NCBI RefSeq assembly: GCF_900142065.1
Contig: NZ_FSRJ01000002.1
Span: 372,001-436,000, forward strand
Length of the DNA stretch: 64,000 nucleotides
Source: Agromyces cerinus subsp. cerinus
GTDB lineage: Bacteria > Actinomycetota > Actinomycetes > Actinomycetales > Microbacteriaceae
Direction of reading: 5' to 3'
Of this stretch, positions 1-8,465 are shown in pieces. The notes beneath the pieces were generated by a model that was not told the DNA's origin, searched no databases, and saw only the letters and a program-made list of their open reading frames with translations. Made by a program: the position numbers and the translations under genes. How positions within the stretch are numbered: position 1 is the stretch's first letter; the number at the start of each line of letters is the position of its first letter.

Positions 1-548
1 CGCTCCCAGCGATTGAGCTTGCCGTCCCACGCCAGCTCGAACGCGCGCAGCACGCGGGCGGAGTCGAGCCCGGGTGCGATGAGCACCGAGCCGTGCTCGG
101 CCGCGGGGATGTACCACTCGAGGCCCTGGAAGATCAGCAGCTCGCGGGCGTCGCGCTCCTGCTGGATCTGCTCGAGCGACGAGAACACGCCCCGCTCCGC
201 GTGTGAGAAGTTCGCGTGCTCGGTGAAGGCGAGCCAGTCGACGCCGTAGCGCTCGGCAGCGTCGAGCTGCTGGATGAGGCGGTACTTCGCGTCGTGGCTG
301 AACTGCGTGTGCACGTGGTGGTCGCCGACGAGCCAGGTGAGCGCGGGGTCGTCCGACCCGCCGCGCGTCGCTCCCAGGGCGCTTGCGGGGGCCGCTCCCG
401 CACCGAAGGACTGCGCACCGGTCAGCGCGCCGGCAGCGAGCACGATGCCCGCGGTGCGCAGCATGTCGCGGCGCGAGAAGCCGAGTCGCGCGAGCTCGGC
501 GTCGGCGTCGTGGGGGGTCGTGCAGTCAGTGGGGTGTTGGTCGCACAT
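1..548 (-). CDS. PHP-domain metal-dependent phosphoesterase-like protein, Tat-exported (C-terminus cut by window edge)
   Basis: Only the first 182 residues are in the window. Residues 27-60 hold a twin-arginine signal (FSRRDMLRTAG followed by an Ala-rich hydrophobic run), so the protein is probably exported folded. The mature part opens with WLVGDHHVHTQFSHDAKY, the first metal-binding motif of the PHP superfamily, and continues with FTEHANFSH, the second His-containing motif. PHP proteins are metal-dependent phosphoesterases; the substrate here cannot be told. The start at 548 is preceded by GGAG 10-12 bases upstream. No partner gene is visible, since the gene runs out of the window. Confidence 0.8.
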   Translation of the reverse strand, partial: MCDQHPTDCTTPHDADAELARLGFSRRDMLRTAGIVLAAGALTGAQSFGAGAAPASALGATRGGSDDPALTWLVGDHHVHTQFSHDAKYRLIQQLDAAERYGVDWLAFTEHANFSHAERGVFSSLEQIQQERDARELLIFQGLEWYIPAAEHGSVLIAPGLDSARVLRAFELAWDGKLNRWE

Positions 549-710
549 GGTCGTTCGCTGCTCCAGTCGTCGGGGGACGCCCGTACGGTAGGAGCGGCAG
601 ATGGCTGCCAGGAGAACGCGCGGTTGACGAAGCGCTGCACCCGGTCGGCCGGCGCGCGAACGAAAACGGAGCCGTGTCACCCATGGCGAGGGAGCGGCGC
701 GGCGCGCCGG

Positions 711-1781
711 TCAGCCCGCAGCGGAGGCGTCGTTCGCGAGCAGCTCGTTCGCGAGCAGCTCGAGCGTCTGCTCCCGACCGGGGGTCGCGTCGAGGGCTTC
801 GCCGTCGTAGCTGCCGCCGATGGGCGCGAGCATGATCTCGTCGATGCCGTGGCGCGCAGCAAGGGTGCGCAGTTCGGATGCCGCGGCCGCGGGGTCACCG
901 ATGATCCAGCGCTGCTCCATGGCCGCGATGAGCTCGTCGCCGACCGAGTCGGCGGGGGCGGCGAGCGCCTCCTCGACCGTCTCGAGCGGGCGCATGGGGC
1001 GGTTGGTGCGCAGGCGCGCCATCGAGTGCATCTGGGGCAGTGCCCGGGCGCGTGCCTCTTCGGCGATCGGGGCGACCGAGGCGTTCACCGTGAGGAACGT
1101 CTCGGGTGCCGGGTGCGCCTCGCTCGGCCGGTACTCGGTGCGGTAGAGCTCGAGCGCCCGCTCGAGGCCCTCGCCCGAGAAGTGGTTCGCGAAGACGTAC
1201 GGCAGGCCGAGCGACGCGGCGAGCTTCGCCGAGTAGTCGCTCGATCCGAGCAGCCAGAGCGTCGGGACATCCGTCGCCGCTGGAGTCGCCGTGATCGCGT
1301 ACTCGCGGCCGCTCGTGAGCCGCAGCGAGGCTCCGTCGGGGGAGAGCAGCGAGAGGATGTCGGCGATGTGGTCGGGGAACCGGTCGACGTCGGCCGTCGG
1401 CCCCGAGATGCGCAGCAGCTGGGTGATGACGGGGTCGCTGCCGGGGGCACGGCCGATGCCCAGGTCGATGCGGCCCGGGGCGAACGCCTCGAGCGCCGCG
1501 AACTGCTCGGCGACGACGAGCGGGGCGTGGTTCGGCAGCATGACGCCGCCCGAGCCGACCCTGATGCGCTCGGTCTTCGCCGCGATCGCCGCGATCAGCA
1601 CCGGCGGCGTCGTCGAGGCGACGGCCGGCATGTTGTGGTGCTCGGCGAACCAGTAGCGGGTGAAGCCGAGGCGATCGGCGAATTGCGCGAGGCGAACGGA
1701 TGCCGCGAGCGCACCTGCGCTCGTCTGGCCGGTGCGCACCGGGATGAGGTCGAGCACGGAGAGGCGGGGTGAGGAAGTCAT
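711..1781 (-). CDS. LLM class flavin-dependent oxidoreductase (luciferase-like)
   Basis: A 356-residue luciferase-like monooxygenase of usual length. It begins LSVLDLIPVRTG, followed by the family-typical RYWFAEHHNMP (about residue 42) and VGSGGVMLPNHAPLVVAEQF (about 76-95), then GRIDLGIGRAPGSDP. These match the single-component alkanal monooxygenase-like group, which uses FMN and in many actinobacteria is of unknown substrate. The gene stands alone on the minus strand, and about 300 bp separate it from the divergent FAD-linked oxidase. The family assignment is firm; the substrate is unknown. Confidence 0.88.
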   Translation of the reverse strand: MTSSPRLSVLDLIPVRTGQTSAGALAASVRLAQFADRLGFTRYWFAEHHNMPAVASTTPPVLIAAIAAKTERIRVGSGGVMLPNHAPLVVAEQFAALEAFAPGRIDLGIGRAPGSDPVITQLLRISGPTADVDRFPDHIADILSLLSPDGASLRLTSGREYAITATPAATDVPTLWLLGSSDYSAKLAASLGLPYVFANHFSGEGLERALELYRTEYRPSEAHPAPETFLTVNASVAPIAEEARARALPQMHSMARLRTNRPMRPLETVEEALAAPADSVGDELIAAMEQRWIIGDPAAAASELRTLAARHGIDEIMLAPIGGSYDGEALDATPGREQTLELLANELLANDASAAG

Positions 1782-1827
1782 CCCTCACGGCAACCGGGGC
1801 GCGGTGCGCGGTATTCCGGTGGCTGCG

Positions 1828-1866
1828 GGTTGAGCTCGTCGAAACCGGGTCTCGACGAGCTCGACC
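1828..1866. repeat. Inverted repeat, variant of the TCGACAGGCTCA repeat family
   Basis: GGTTGAGCTCGTCGAAACC is followed after one G by GGTCTCGACGAGCTCGACC; 17 of 19 positions pair. The arm resembles GGTTGAGCCTGTCGAAACC, which recurs at 12.2 kb and 21.9 kb, with CT replaced by TC in the middle. It lies in the roughly 300-bp gap between the divergent LLM gene and FAD oxidase. No other feature was recognised in that gap. Confidence 0.7.
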
Positions 1867-2082
1867 AGCAGACGCTCCCTGAAGCTGCGCGACCGGCGAC
1901 CTGGGTCCATGGAGGGTGGGTGCTGCCACTGACACGATCGGAGGGCGACCACTGACGCGGGGGAGACCACGCCGAAATTGGATGGGTTCTCGTTGCGAGC
2001 GCCGCCTGAGACCAGTGCGGCCGTCGGAGCGCCGCCCCGTGGGGCGCGCATGGGCCCGCGACGATCCCGAAAGGAAGCATCC

Positions 2083-3525
2083 GTGAACACCCCCGTGCCG
2101 TCGGCCGCAACGACCGACTCCGCCACGCTCTCGCTCCGCGAGGCACTCGCACTCCTCGACGACCGCATCGCCGGTCGCGTGCTGATCTCCGGCGACCCCG
2201 GGTGGGACGAGGCCCGCTCGGCCTGGAACCTCGCCGTCGACCAGAACCCCGCCGCGATCGTCGTCGCCGCGACCGCCGACGACGTCGCGCACACCGTGCG
2301 TGCGGCGGCGGAGTTCGGCCTCGCCGTCGCGCCGCAGGCCACCGGCCACAACGCCGGCCCGCTCGCGGCGAACGACGGGCTCGCCGGCGTGATCCTGCTG
2401 CGCACCCACGAGATGCGGGGCGTCGAGATCGACGCGGAGTCGCGCATCGCCCGCGTCGAGGCAGGTGCCCAGTGGGGCGATGTCGTCGCCGCCGTCGCGC
2501 CGCTCGGGCTCACCGCGCTCGCCGGAACCGCCCACGACGTCGGCGTCGTCGGCTACACGCTCGGCGGCGGGGTGAGCTGGCTCGCCCGCTCGCACGGACT
2601 CGCCGCCAACCACGTCGTCGCGATCGAGGTCGTCACGGCCGACGGCGGGGCGCGCCGGGTCGACGCCGAGCACGAGGCCGAGCTGTTCTGGGCGCTCCGC
2701 GGCGGCGGCGGCGACCTCGGCGTCGTCACCGCACTCGAGTTCGGACTCTTCGAGGTGCCCGCGCTGAGCGCCGGCATGCTGCTCTGGCCGATCGAGCGCA
2801 CGGCCGAGGTGTTCACCGCCTGGTCGGAGTGGATCGACGGCATTCCGACCTCGGTCACCTCGACCGCCCGCGTGCTGCGCCTGCCGCCGATGCCGGAACT
2901 GCCGCCCTTCCTCTCGGGACGCTCGCTCGTCGTCGTCGAGGTCGCGATGCAGGAGGACCCTGCCCGGGTCGACGAGCTGATCGCACCGCTCCGCGCCCTC
3001 GCGCCCGAGGTCGACACGGTGCACCCGCAGTCCTCGGCCGAGCTGCTGCAGCTGCACATGGATCCGCCCCAGCCCGTCCCCGGCCTCGGCGACGGCATGC
3101 TGCTCGCCGAACTGACCCCTGCCGCGATCCGCGCCTTCGTCGACGCGGTGGGCCCGGATGCCTCGTCGGTGCTGCTCTCCGCCGAGATCCGCCACCTCGG
3201 CGGCATGATGGATCCGGGCGTCGCGCGCGCCGCGGCATCCGTTCATGGCACGCCGCAGCCGGGCGTGACCGCCGGGTTCGATGCCGGCTTCCTGCTGTTC
3301 GGCGTCGGCATCGCTCTGCCCGACAACGGCGAGGCGCTCGCCGCGTCGCTCGCCCGGCTGCTGTCGGCCGTCGAGCCGTGGGCTGCGGGCAGCGACTACC
3401 TGAACTTCGCCGAGCACGCCCGCCCCGCCGAACGGTTCTTCGGCGACGATCTCGAGCGGTTGCGTGCGGTCAAGCGGGCCGTCGATCCGATTGGTGTGAT
3501 TCGTTCGAACCACCCCATCGGGTGA
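2083..3525 (+). CDS. FAD-binding oxidoreductase (FAD_binding_4 plus BBE domain)
   Basis: A 480-residue FAD-linked oxidase of the berberine-bridge/6-hydroxynicotine oxidase type. The N-terminal PCMH fold is seen in AIVVAATADDVAHTVRAAAE and in ATGHNAGPLAANDG, whose His corresponds to the residue that often carries 8-alpha-linked FAD. GTAHDVGVVGYTLGGGVSWLAR is the second FAD-binding stretch. The C-terminus (YLNFAEHARPAERFFGDDLE, then LRAVKRAVDPIGVIRSNHPIG) is a BBE domain. The GTG at 2083 was chosen because AAAGGAAG lies just upstream; an in-frame ATG at 1978 lacks a ribosome site. The last codons and stop are part of a perfect 21-bp tandem duplication. Confidence 0.88.
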   Translation: MNTPVPSAATTDSATLSLREALALLDDRIAGRVLISGDPGWDEARSAWNLAVDQNPAAIVVAATADDVAHTVRAAAEFGLAVAPQATGHNAGPLAANDGLAGVILLRTHEMRGVEIDAESRIARVEAGAQWGDVVAAVAPLGLTALAGTAHDVGVVGYTLGGGVSWLARSHGLAANHVVAIEVVTADGGARRVDAEHEAELFWALRGGGGDLGVVTALEFGLFEVPALSAGMLLWPIERTAEVFTAWSEWIDGIPTSVTSTARVLRLPPMPELPPFLSGRSLVVVEVAMQEDPARVDELIAPLRALAPEVDTVHPQSSAELLQLHMDPPQPVPGLGDGMLLAELTPAAIRAFVDAVGPDASSVLLSAEIRHLGGMMDPGVARAAASVHGTPQPGVTAGFDAGFLLFGVGIALPDNGEALAASLARLLSAVEPWAAGSDYLNFAEHARPAERFFGDDLERLRAVKRAVDPIGVIRSNHPIG

Positions 3526-3546
3526 TCGAACCACCCCATCGGGTGA
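3505..3546. repeat. Perfect 21-bp tandem duplication spanning a stop codon
   Basis: The unit TCGAACCACCCCATCGGGTGA occurs at 3505-3525 and again, without change, at 3526-3546. The first copy encodes the last six residues and the TGA of the FAD oxidoreductase; the second lies entirely downstream. Confidence 0.95.
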
Positions 3547-3629
3547 GTTGGGGGCTGTCGCTCGGGCCCCGGCCTTCATAGGCTGGGGTGCGAGCGACAT
3601 CGTCGTCGCACGACCTTGGGGGAGGAACG

Positions 3630-4814
3630 ATGACCGTACATTACGCATTGCCCACCGCAGCCGATTTCACCGCGCTTGCAGGGCTGCATCATCCGTCGAT
3701 CACGATCTACGCGTCGACCTCGCCCGTCGTGAGCGAGCGCGAGCGCGCCGAAGTGGCGGTGAAGAGCTCGTTCGACGAGGCGATCGAACGCGTGAAGGCG
3801 TCGGGCGCCGCGAACGCCGAGCTCGAGGCGCTCCGCCGCGAGCGCGACGCCGTGATCGGCGACCAGCAGATCTGGGCCGGACTCGCCCGGTCGATCGCGA
3901 TCTTCGTCGCTCCCGGGTTCAGCGAGGTCTTCGTGCTGCCGAACCGGCTCGACGACGCCGTGCACGTCGGCTCGCACTTCACCCTCGGTCAGCTGCTGCG
4001 GGCACCGAGTCAGGACCAGGAGGCGTTCGCGATCACCCTGTCGGCCAACGAGTGGTCGCTGTGGCATGCGACTCCGACCGATCGGGCTGCGCGCCTCGAC
4101 GTCGACGAGTCGCACGACAAGAGCCTCGACGACGCCATCAACCGCGACCCCGAGAACGACGACAAGCCGCGCGGCGGCAAGCACGGCGACCGCGGCGTGA
4201 GCGGCGACGAACGCCGCAAGGCCTTCTTCGAGCTCTACGCGAAGCGCGTCGCCGACGCCACGCGGCACGAGCTCATGCAGCGCGACCCCGACGACCGCGT
4301 GCCGCTCTTCGTCTTCGCCGCCGAACCCCTGCTCAGCCTCTTCATCGACCGCATCCGCAACGGACGCCGCGTCGTGGCGGTGCCCGGGGCGCCCGATCGC
4401 CTCGGCGCCGCCGAGATCGACGAGGCGTTGCGCGTGCAGCTCGGGCGGCTGAACGTCGCCGAGGCCGACGGCGCGCTGCGCCAGCTCACCGAGGGTACGG
4501 CGGGCCGGGTCGAACGCGACCTCGCCGCGATCGCGCGCGAGGCGGCGGATGGCGCGGTCGAGGTCTTCTGGTTCGACTTCACGACCTCGGTCAACGGCAC
4601 GCTCGACCGGCAGTCCGGTGCGATCGAGTTCGCGAGCGGGCACGGCGCCGATGAGCAGCTGAGCGACGGCACGCACGCCGGCGACCTGTTGCCGCAGCTC
4701 GCGCTGCTCGTGATGTCGAAGGGCGGCAAGGTCGTCACCGTGCGCAGCGACGACCTCGACGGCACGGTCTGGTCGGGACCGGCGATGGCCGAGCTGAGGT
4801 TCGCCCTGGCGTAG
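3630..4814 (+). CDS. baeRF-type protein (bacterial archaeo-eukaryotic release-factor-like family)
   Basis: A 394-residue soluble protein. TFTLGQLL-like (SHFTLGQLLRAPSQDQEAFA), ALTLSANEWSLW-like and the distal VFWFDFTTSVNGTLDR are characteristic of the bacterial relatives of the eRF1/Vms1 peptidyl-tRNA hydrolase fold, matching best my recollection of the baeRF family 11 group. Related domains release nascent chains from ribosomes, but for this subgroup the function is not established. A charged insert (about residues 160-195, rich in Asp, Lys and Gly) sits mid-protein. The ATG at 3630 has a strong GGGGGAGGAA ribosome site. The gene is monocistronic and ends in a hairpin shared with the convergent gene. 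Confidence 0.7.
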   Translation: MTVHYALPTAADFTALAGLHHPSITIYASTSPVVSERERAEVAVKSSFDEAIERVKASGAANAELEALRRERDAVIGDQQIWAGLARSIAIFVAPGFSEVFVLPNRLDDAVHVGSHFTLGQLLRAPSQDQEAFAITLSANEWSLWHATPTDRAARLDVDESHDKSLDDAINRDPENDDKPRGGKHGDRGVSGDERRKAFFELYAKRVADATRHELMQRDPDDRVPLFVFAAEPLLSLFIDRIRNGRRVVAVPGAPDRLGAAEIDEALRVQLGRLNVAEADGALRQLTEGTAGRVERDLAAIAREAADGAVEVFWFDFTTSVNGTLDRQSGAIEFASGHGADEQLSDGTHAGDLLPQLALLVMSKGGKVVTVRSDDLDGTVWSGPAMAELRFALA

Positions 4815-4842
4815 CCGGGGGAGCGGGGTCTCCGCTCGAGTC

Positions 4843-4884
4843 GGGAGATCACGCGAGCCGGGGGCTCCGCTCGGGTGATCTCCC
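4843..4884. terminator. Bidirectional terminator hairpin between convergent genes
   Basis: GGGAGATCACGCGAGC (4843-4858) pairs with GCTCGGGTGATCTCCC (4869-4884) at 15 of 16 positions around a 10-base loop, between the stop at 4814 (plus) and the stop at 4900 (minus). There is no U tract. Confidence 0.75.
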
Positions 4885-4899
4885 GCGGCATCCGCTCGG

Positions 4900-5247
4900 T
4901 CAGCGCAGGGCGCCGACCCGCTCGTGGAGCGGGAGGACGAACCCCTCGCGCCAGCGGAAGCGGATGACGACCTGCTTCGCGTGGGCGTCTTCGATCATCG
5001 CTTCGACGCTGGTCTCGGTGAGCACTCGGGCGGGTGCGTCGCTCGTCGGCGGGGTCTCGCGGATCTCGAGCCAGAGGCTCTCGGGGTGGGGTACGACGCC
5101 CGGGTTCGCGGCGACGAGTTGGAGGGTCCACCCGTTGCTCGCGCAGAGTCCGTAGCCGGAGACGTGGATGAGTCGGGTGTCGGTGGTTTCGATGACGGTC
5201 GCCTCGAAGTCGGCGGCAGAGTATTCGCAGTGCTGCAGTCCGTTCAT
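4900..5247 (-). CDS. Hypothetical protein, 115 residues
   Basis: A small soluble protein beginning MNGLQHCEYSAADFEATVIE. It contains no signal peptide or membrane segment and no motif that I recognise. An extended N-terminus from further upstream is possible, but the residues would be Pro/Ala-rich, unlike the body of the protein. It is convergent with the baeRF gene and divergent from the LLM gene at 5382. Coding is supported by normal high-GC third positions and a sensible amino-acid composition; function is unknown. Confidence 0.6.
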   Translation of the reverse strand: MNGLQHCEYSAADFEATVIETTDTRLIHVSGYGLCASNGWTLQLVAANPGVVPHPESLWLEIRETPPTSDAPARVLTETSVEAMIEDAHAKQVVIRFRWREGFVLPLHERVGALR

Positions 5248-5381
5248 TCGTCCGAACGTAGCGGGCGGAACATGAGCCTGCCTCAGTGCTGGCGCTGAGT
5301 TCGAAGGCGGGGGCCCCACGGAGATCGGCGAGCTCGGCCCACGGCTCGGCCGACGGCCCGGCCGACCCTATGGTGGAAGCC

Positions 5382-6383
5382 ATGCGATTCGGAATGTTCG
5401 TTCCCCAGGGCTGGCGCTACGACCTCGTCGGCATCGACCCGGCCCAGCACTGGCAGACGATGCACTCGCTCGCCGAGCACGCCGATGCGCCCGACTCGGT
5501 GTGGGAGTCGATGTGGGTCTACGACCACTTCCACACCACTCCGGTGCCCTCGCAGACCGAGGCGACCCACGAGGCGTGGAGCCTCATGGCCGCGTTCGCC
5601 GCCTCGACGTCGCGCGTTCGCATCGGCCAGATGTGCACCTGCATGAGCTATCGCAACCCCGCCTACCTCGCGAAGGTCGCCGCGACGGTCGACCACGTCT
5701 CGGGCGGACGCCTCGAGATGGGCATCGGCGGCGGCTGGTACGAGCAGGAGTGGCGCGCCTACGGCTACGGCTTCCCCTCGATCCCCGAGCGCCTCGGGCG
5801 CCTTCGCGAGGGCGTCGAGATCATGCACCAGGCGTGGACGACCGGTTCGGCGACGCTCGACGGCACGTACTACCAGGTCGACGGTGCGATCGTGCAGCCG
5901 CAGCCGGTGCAGCCGGGCGGCATCCCGTTCTGGATCGCCGGCGGCGGTGAGAAGGTGACGCTGAAGATCGCGGCGAAGTACGCGTCGTACACGAACTTCA
6001 CCGGCACGCCCGAGGAGTTCACGCACCGGAGCGAGGTGCTGCGCGCGCACTGCGAGAACCTCGGCACCGACTTCGAGGCGATCACCCGGTCGTCGAACTT
6101 CAACACGGTCGTCGGCGTCGACGAAGCGGATGTCGCGCGGCGCCTCGCGGTCATCGAGGCGCGGCTGACCCCGTTCCTCGGCGCCGAGAAGGCCGCGACG
6201 CTCATGGCGGAGAACTACCACTCGCCGAACGCCGCCGTCGGAACGCCGTCGCAGGTGGCCGCGAAGCTCGCCGAGCGCCGCGAGCTGGGTCTCGGCTACG
6301 CGATCCACTACTTCCCCGAGGCGGCCTACGACCGGTCGGGGCTCGAGCTCTTCGCTGCGGAGGTCGTGCCGGCGCTGCGATAG
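5382..6383 (+). CDS. LLM class F420-dependent oxidoreductase
   Basis: A 333-residue luciferase-like enzyme of the F420-dependent subgroup. It starts MRFGMFVPQGWRYDLVGIDP; WESMWVYDHFHTTPVPSQ, RIGQMCTCMSYRNPAYLAKV, DHVSGGRLEMGIGGGWYEQE and IPFWIAGGGEKVTLKIAAKY follow in the canonical order of the TIM barrel. Such enzymes transfer hydride to or from deazaflavin F420; the substrate is unknown. TATGGT lies 7 bases before the ATG and could be a -10 box for a leaderless message, although GGTGGAA could also act as a ribosome site. The 3' end overlaps the next convergent gene by about 58 bases. Confidence 0.87.
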   Translation: MRFGMFVPQGWRYDLVGIDPAQHWQTMHSLAEHADAPDSVWESMWVYDHFHTTPVPSQTEATHEAWSLMAAFAASTSRVRIGQMCTCMSYRNPAYLAKVAATVDHVSGGRLEMGIGGGWYEQEWRAYGYGFPSIPERLGRLREGVEIMHQAWTTGSATLDGTYYQVDGAIVQPQPVQPGGIPFWIAGGGEKVTLKIAAKYASYTNFTGTPEEFTHRSEVLRAHCENLGTDFEAITRSSNFNTVVGVDEADVARRLAVIEARLTPFLGAEKAATLMAENYHSPNAAVGTPSQVAAKLAERRELGLGYAIHYFPEAAYDRSGLELFAAEVVPALR

Positions 6384-6937
6384 GCGGACTCCTCGCGGGC
6401 CAGGTCGCTCGTCTGCGCGACCGATCGCCATCCGCTCGCGGGCCGGGCGACGCCCGCGTCGTCGGTGACGGCCGTGTAGGGCAGCGCGAGCAGGTCGCCG
6501 GCGCCGAGGTCACCGGGCAATGCGATCGGCGCGAGTGCGGAGCATCCGCTCGGCGCCGTCAGCGTCGTCGGCACCGCGCGTGCCACCGAGGCGCGCCCGA
6601 TGAGCCGTGCCTCAGCCCACGCCGGGTCGAGCTCCGTGAGATCGCCATCGATCACGATCGCGCGCTCGAGGCCGCGCTGGGCGGATGCCTCGAGCACCCG
6701 CACCACGACGACACCCGTGTGCAGTGTGGCCGACGCGAGACGACCGCCGGTGCCCGGCTCGACCGCCCGGCCGAGGTGCACCGCCGGCGTGCCGCACACT
6801 TCGGCGAGCCGTAGGAGCGAGACGCCGCCCACGGAGAGGTCGGTCGTCGAGGCGATGGTCGCCTCGGGCCACCGGTCCATCGAGATGGGGTCGGGGATCG
6901 AACGCCGCAGCGTCGGCAGGATGCGCGTGAGCGTCAT
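6326..6937 (-). CDS. Hypothetical protein, 203 residues
   Basis: The protein starts MTLTRILPTLRRSIPDPISM and continues with DRWPEATIASTTDLSVGGVSLL and LAEVCGTPAVHLGRAV. I do not recognise a family. It is Ala/Val-rich with no clear membrane segment. The C-terminal 19 residues are read from DNA antisense to the end of the F420 oxidoreductase, which makes this a convergent overlap. The start at 6937 follows a weak GGCGGGCGG site; an upstream start at 7036 would add 33 residues of low-complexity sequence. The coding call rests on composition. Confidence 0.55.
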   Translation of the reverse strand: MTLTRILPTLRRSIPDPISMDRWPEATIASTTDLSVGGVSLLRLAEVCGTPAVHLGRAVEPGTGGRLASATLHTGVVVVRVLEASAQRGLERAIVIDGDLTELDPAWAEARLIGRASVARAVPTTLTAPSGCSALAPIALPGDLGAGDLLALPYTAVTDDAGVARPASGWRSVAQTSDLAREESAYRSAGTTSAAKSSSPDRS

Positions 6938-7091
6938 CGGCCGCCCGCCGTCGCGGGGTCGCTGATTCGGTGTCCGAGGTCCGCGAGCGGGTCGGTGGTC
7001 GGAGGCATGACTCAGTTCTACGCCCGGTGCGAGCACCGAGCCCGTTTGTTACGCGATCCGAACGCCTGGCGCCCGTTCGCTCATGCGCTGC

Positions 7092-7367
7092 TTACGCGGC
7101 GAGTGCCTCGTCGAGCTTCGCCGAGAGCTCGGCGTCGGTCGGCTCGGTGAAGTGCGTGCCGTCGGGGAAGACGACCACGGGGATCTGCGTGCGGCCGCTG
7201 ATCGCCTTGGCGCGGTCGGCGCCGTCGGCGACGGTCTCGAGGTCGACGTAGTCGTAGTCGACACCCCGCGCGTCGAGCAGTCGCTTCGAGCGGCGGCAGT
7301 CGCTGCACCACTCGGCGCCGTACATCGTGACGCGGGCGGGGTTCAGATCAGTGGCAGGGGAAGTCAT
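7092..7367 (-). CDS. Glutaredoxin/mycoredoxin-like protein with a CSDC motif
   Basis: A 91-residue thioredoxin-fold protein of glutaredoxin length. The active-site segment is VTMYGAEWCSDCRRSKRLLD and the cis-Pro loop is SGRTQIPVVVFPDG, followed by a C-terminal helix. Actinobacterial mycoredoxins use mycothiol and usually carry CGYC or CPYC; here the dipeptide is Ser-Asp. The acidic residue between the two cysteines would be expected to change the redox potential. The protein is cytosolic. It is divergent from the YdeI-like gene at 7437. Confidence 0.85.
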   Translation of the reverse strand: MTSPATDLNPARVTMYGAEWCSDCRRSKRLLDARGVDYDYVDLETVADGADRAKAISGRTQIPVVVFPDGTHFTEPTDAELSAKLDEALAA

Positions 7368-7436
7368 ACCAATAACCTACGTGGGTACCCTGTCAGTTAT
7401 TCCCAGGGACGGCAGGGCAGTGGCAGACTCGGGCGC

Positions 7437-7868
7437 ATGCGATTCGAGACGACGATGTCCCAGGTCGGCAACAACACGGGCATCGAGGTGCCGCCCGAGG
7501 TGATCGAGGCGCTCGGCGCCGGCAAGAAGCCGCCCGTCGTCGTGAACGTGAACGGCTACGAGTACCGCAGCACGGTCGCGGTGATGGGCGGGCGGTTCAT
7601 GATCTCGTTCAGCTCCGACAAGCGGGCGGCGACCGGCATCGGCGGCGGCGACCCGATCGTCGTCGACCTCGAGCTCGACACGGCGCCGCGCACGGTCGAG
7701 GTGCCCGACGATCTCGCCGCCGCACTCGAGACGGCCGGCGCGCGTGCGGCGTTCGACGCGCTCTCGCCGAGCGCGAAGCAGGCGCACGTCACCGCGGTCG
7801 AGGGCGCGAAGGCGGCCGAGACCCGGCAGCGGCGCATCGACGGCATCGTGGCGAAGCTCACCGGGTGA
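7437..7868 (+). CDS. DUF1905 / YdeI (OmdA)-family protein
   Basis: A 143-residue protein. Residues 1-95 (MRFETTMSQVGNNTGIEVPP to DLELDTAPRTVEVPDDLAAAL) form the DUF1905 barrel, and residues 100-143, with FDALSPSAKQAHVTAVEGAK and RRIDGIVAKL, match the C-terminal YdeI/OmdA helical segment. Family members have been linked to bacteriocin or metal-stress protection, but the activity is not known. No Shine-Dalgarno sequence is seen; CAGACT lies 7 bases before the ATG, compatible with a leaderless message. Confidence 0.8.
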   Translation: MRFETTMSQVGNNTGIEVPPEVIEALGAGKKPPVVVNVNGYEYRSTVAVMGGRFMISFSSDKRAATGIGGGDPIVVDLELDTAPRTVEVPDDLAAALETAGARAAFDALSPSAKQAHVTAVEGAKAAETRQRRIDGIVAKLTG

Positions 7869-7931
7869 CGCGCGATGACGCATGCCTGACGCACACGGAA
7901 TGCTCGGGCGCCGATGCCGGTTCACCTCACC

Positions 7932-8390
7932 ATGACGACGAACGCCGGACCCGTCCCCCTCACCGAGACCGAGGCATCGGAGCTGCTCGCTGCACAGCGG
8001 TTCGGCGTGCTCGCCACGCTCAAGCGCGACGGTCAGCCGCACCTCGCCACCATGCTCTACGCGTGGGACCCGTCGGAGCGGACTGCGCGCTTCTCGACCA
8101 CCGCCACCCGGCTGAAGGCGACCCACCTCCGACGTGATCCCAGAGCGACGCTGCACGTCTCGGGCGACGACCCGTGGTCGTACGCGACGCTCGAGGGGCT
8201 GGCCGAGGTGTCGGCACCGACCCAGGAGCCGGGCGACGACGTCGGTCGGGAACTGCTCGGCATGCTCGCTGCGGAGCTGCGTCCGGCCGACCCCGCCGCG
8301 TTCTTCGCAGAGGCGGTCGCCGAGGGACGGGTCGTGGTGCGGCTCACGGCCGACCGGGTCGGCGGCACCCGGCTCGCCTTCGGCGACTGA
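7932..8390 (+). CDS. PPOX-class F420-dependent oxidoreductase (split-barrel flavoprotein)
   Basis: A 152-residue split-barrel protein. RFGVLATLKRDGQPHLATM is the typical first strand pair, followed by FSTTATRLKATHLRRDPRAT and HVSGDDPWSYATLEGLAEVS, as in the F420-dependent pyridoxamine-phosphate-oxidase-like family. The Lys/Arg-rich loop is where F420 or FMN phosphate binds in relatives. A start 18 bases upstream (7914) is possible; 7932 was preferred because it begins near the conserved fold. Cytosolic; substrate unknown. Confidence 0.83.
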   Translation: MTTNAGPVPLTETEASELLAAQRFGVLATLKRDGQPHLATMLYAWDPSERTARFSTTATRLKATHLRRDPRATLHVSGDDPWSYATLEGLAEVSAPTQEPGDDVGRELLGMLAAELRPADPAAFFAEAVAEGRVVVRLTADRVGGTRLAFGD

Positions 8391-8465
8391 GGAACGCACC
8401 GGAGCGCCGCGACGCGCGGCCATGGCTCCGAGCCGTCACGTCACGCCGGGCTGCGGCTCCGAGCC

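Noticed and set aside
216..3648. Long open frames opposite the LLM and FAD oxidase genes (several hundred codons)
   Set aside because: They are Arg/Gly/Ala-rich antisense shadows typical of high-GC DNA, with no domain, while the opposite strand holds well-conserved proteins.
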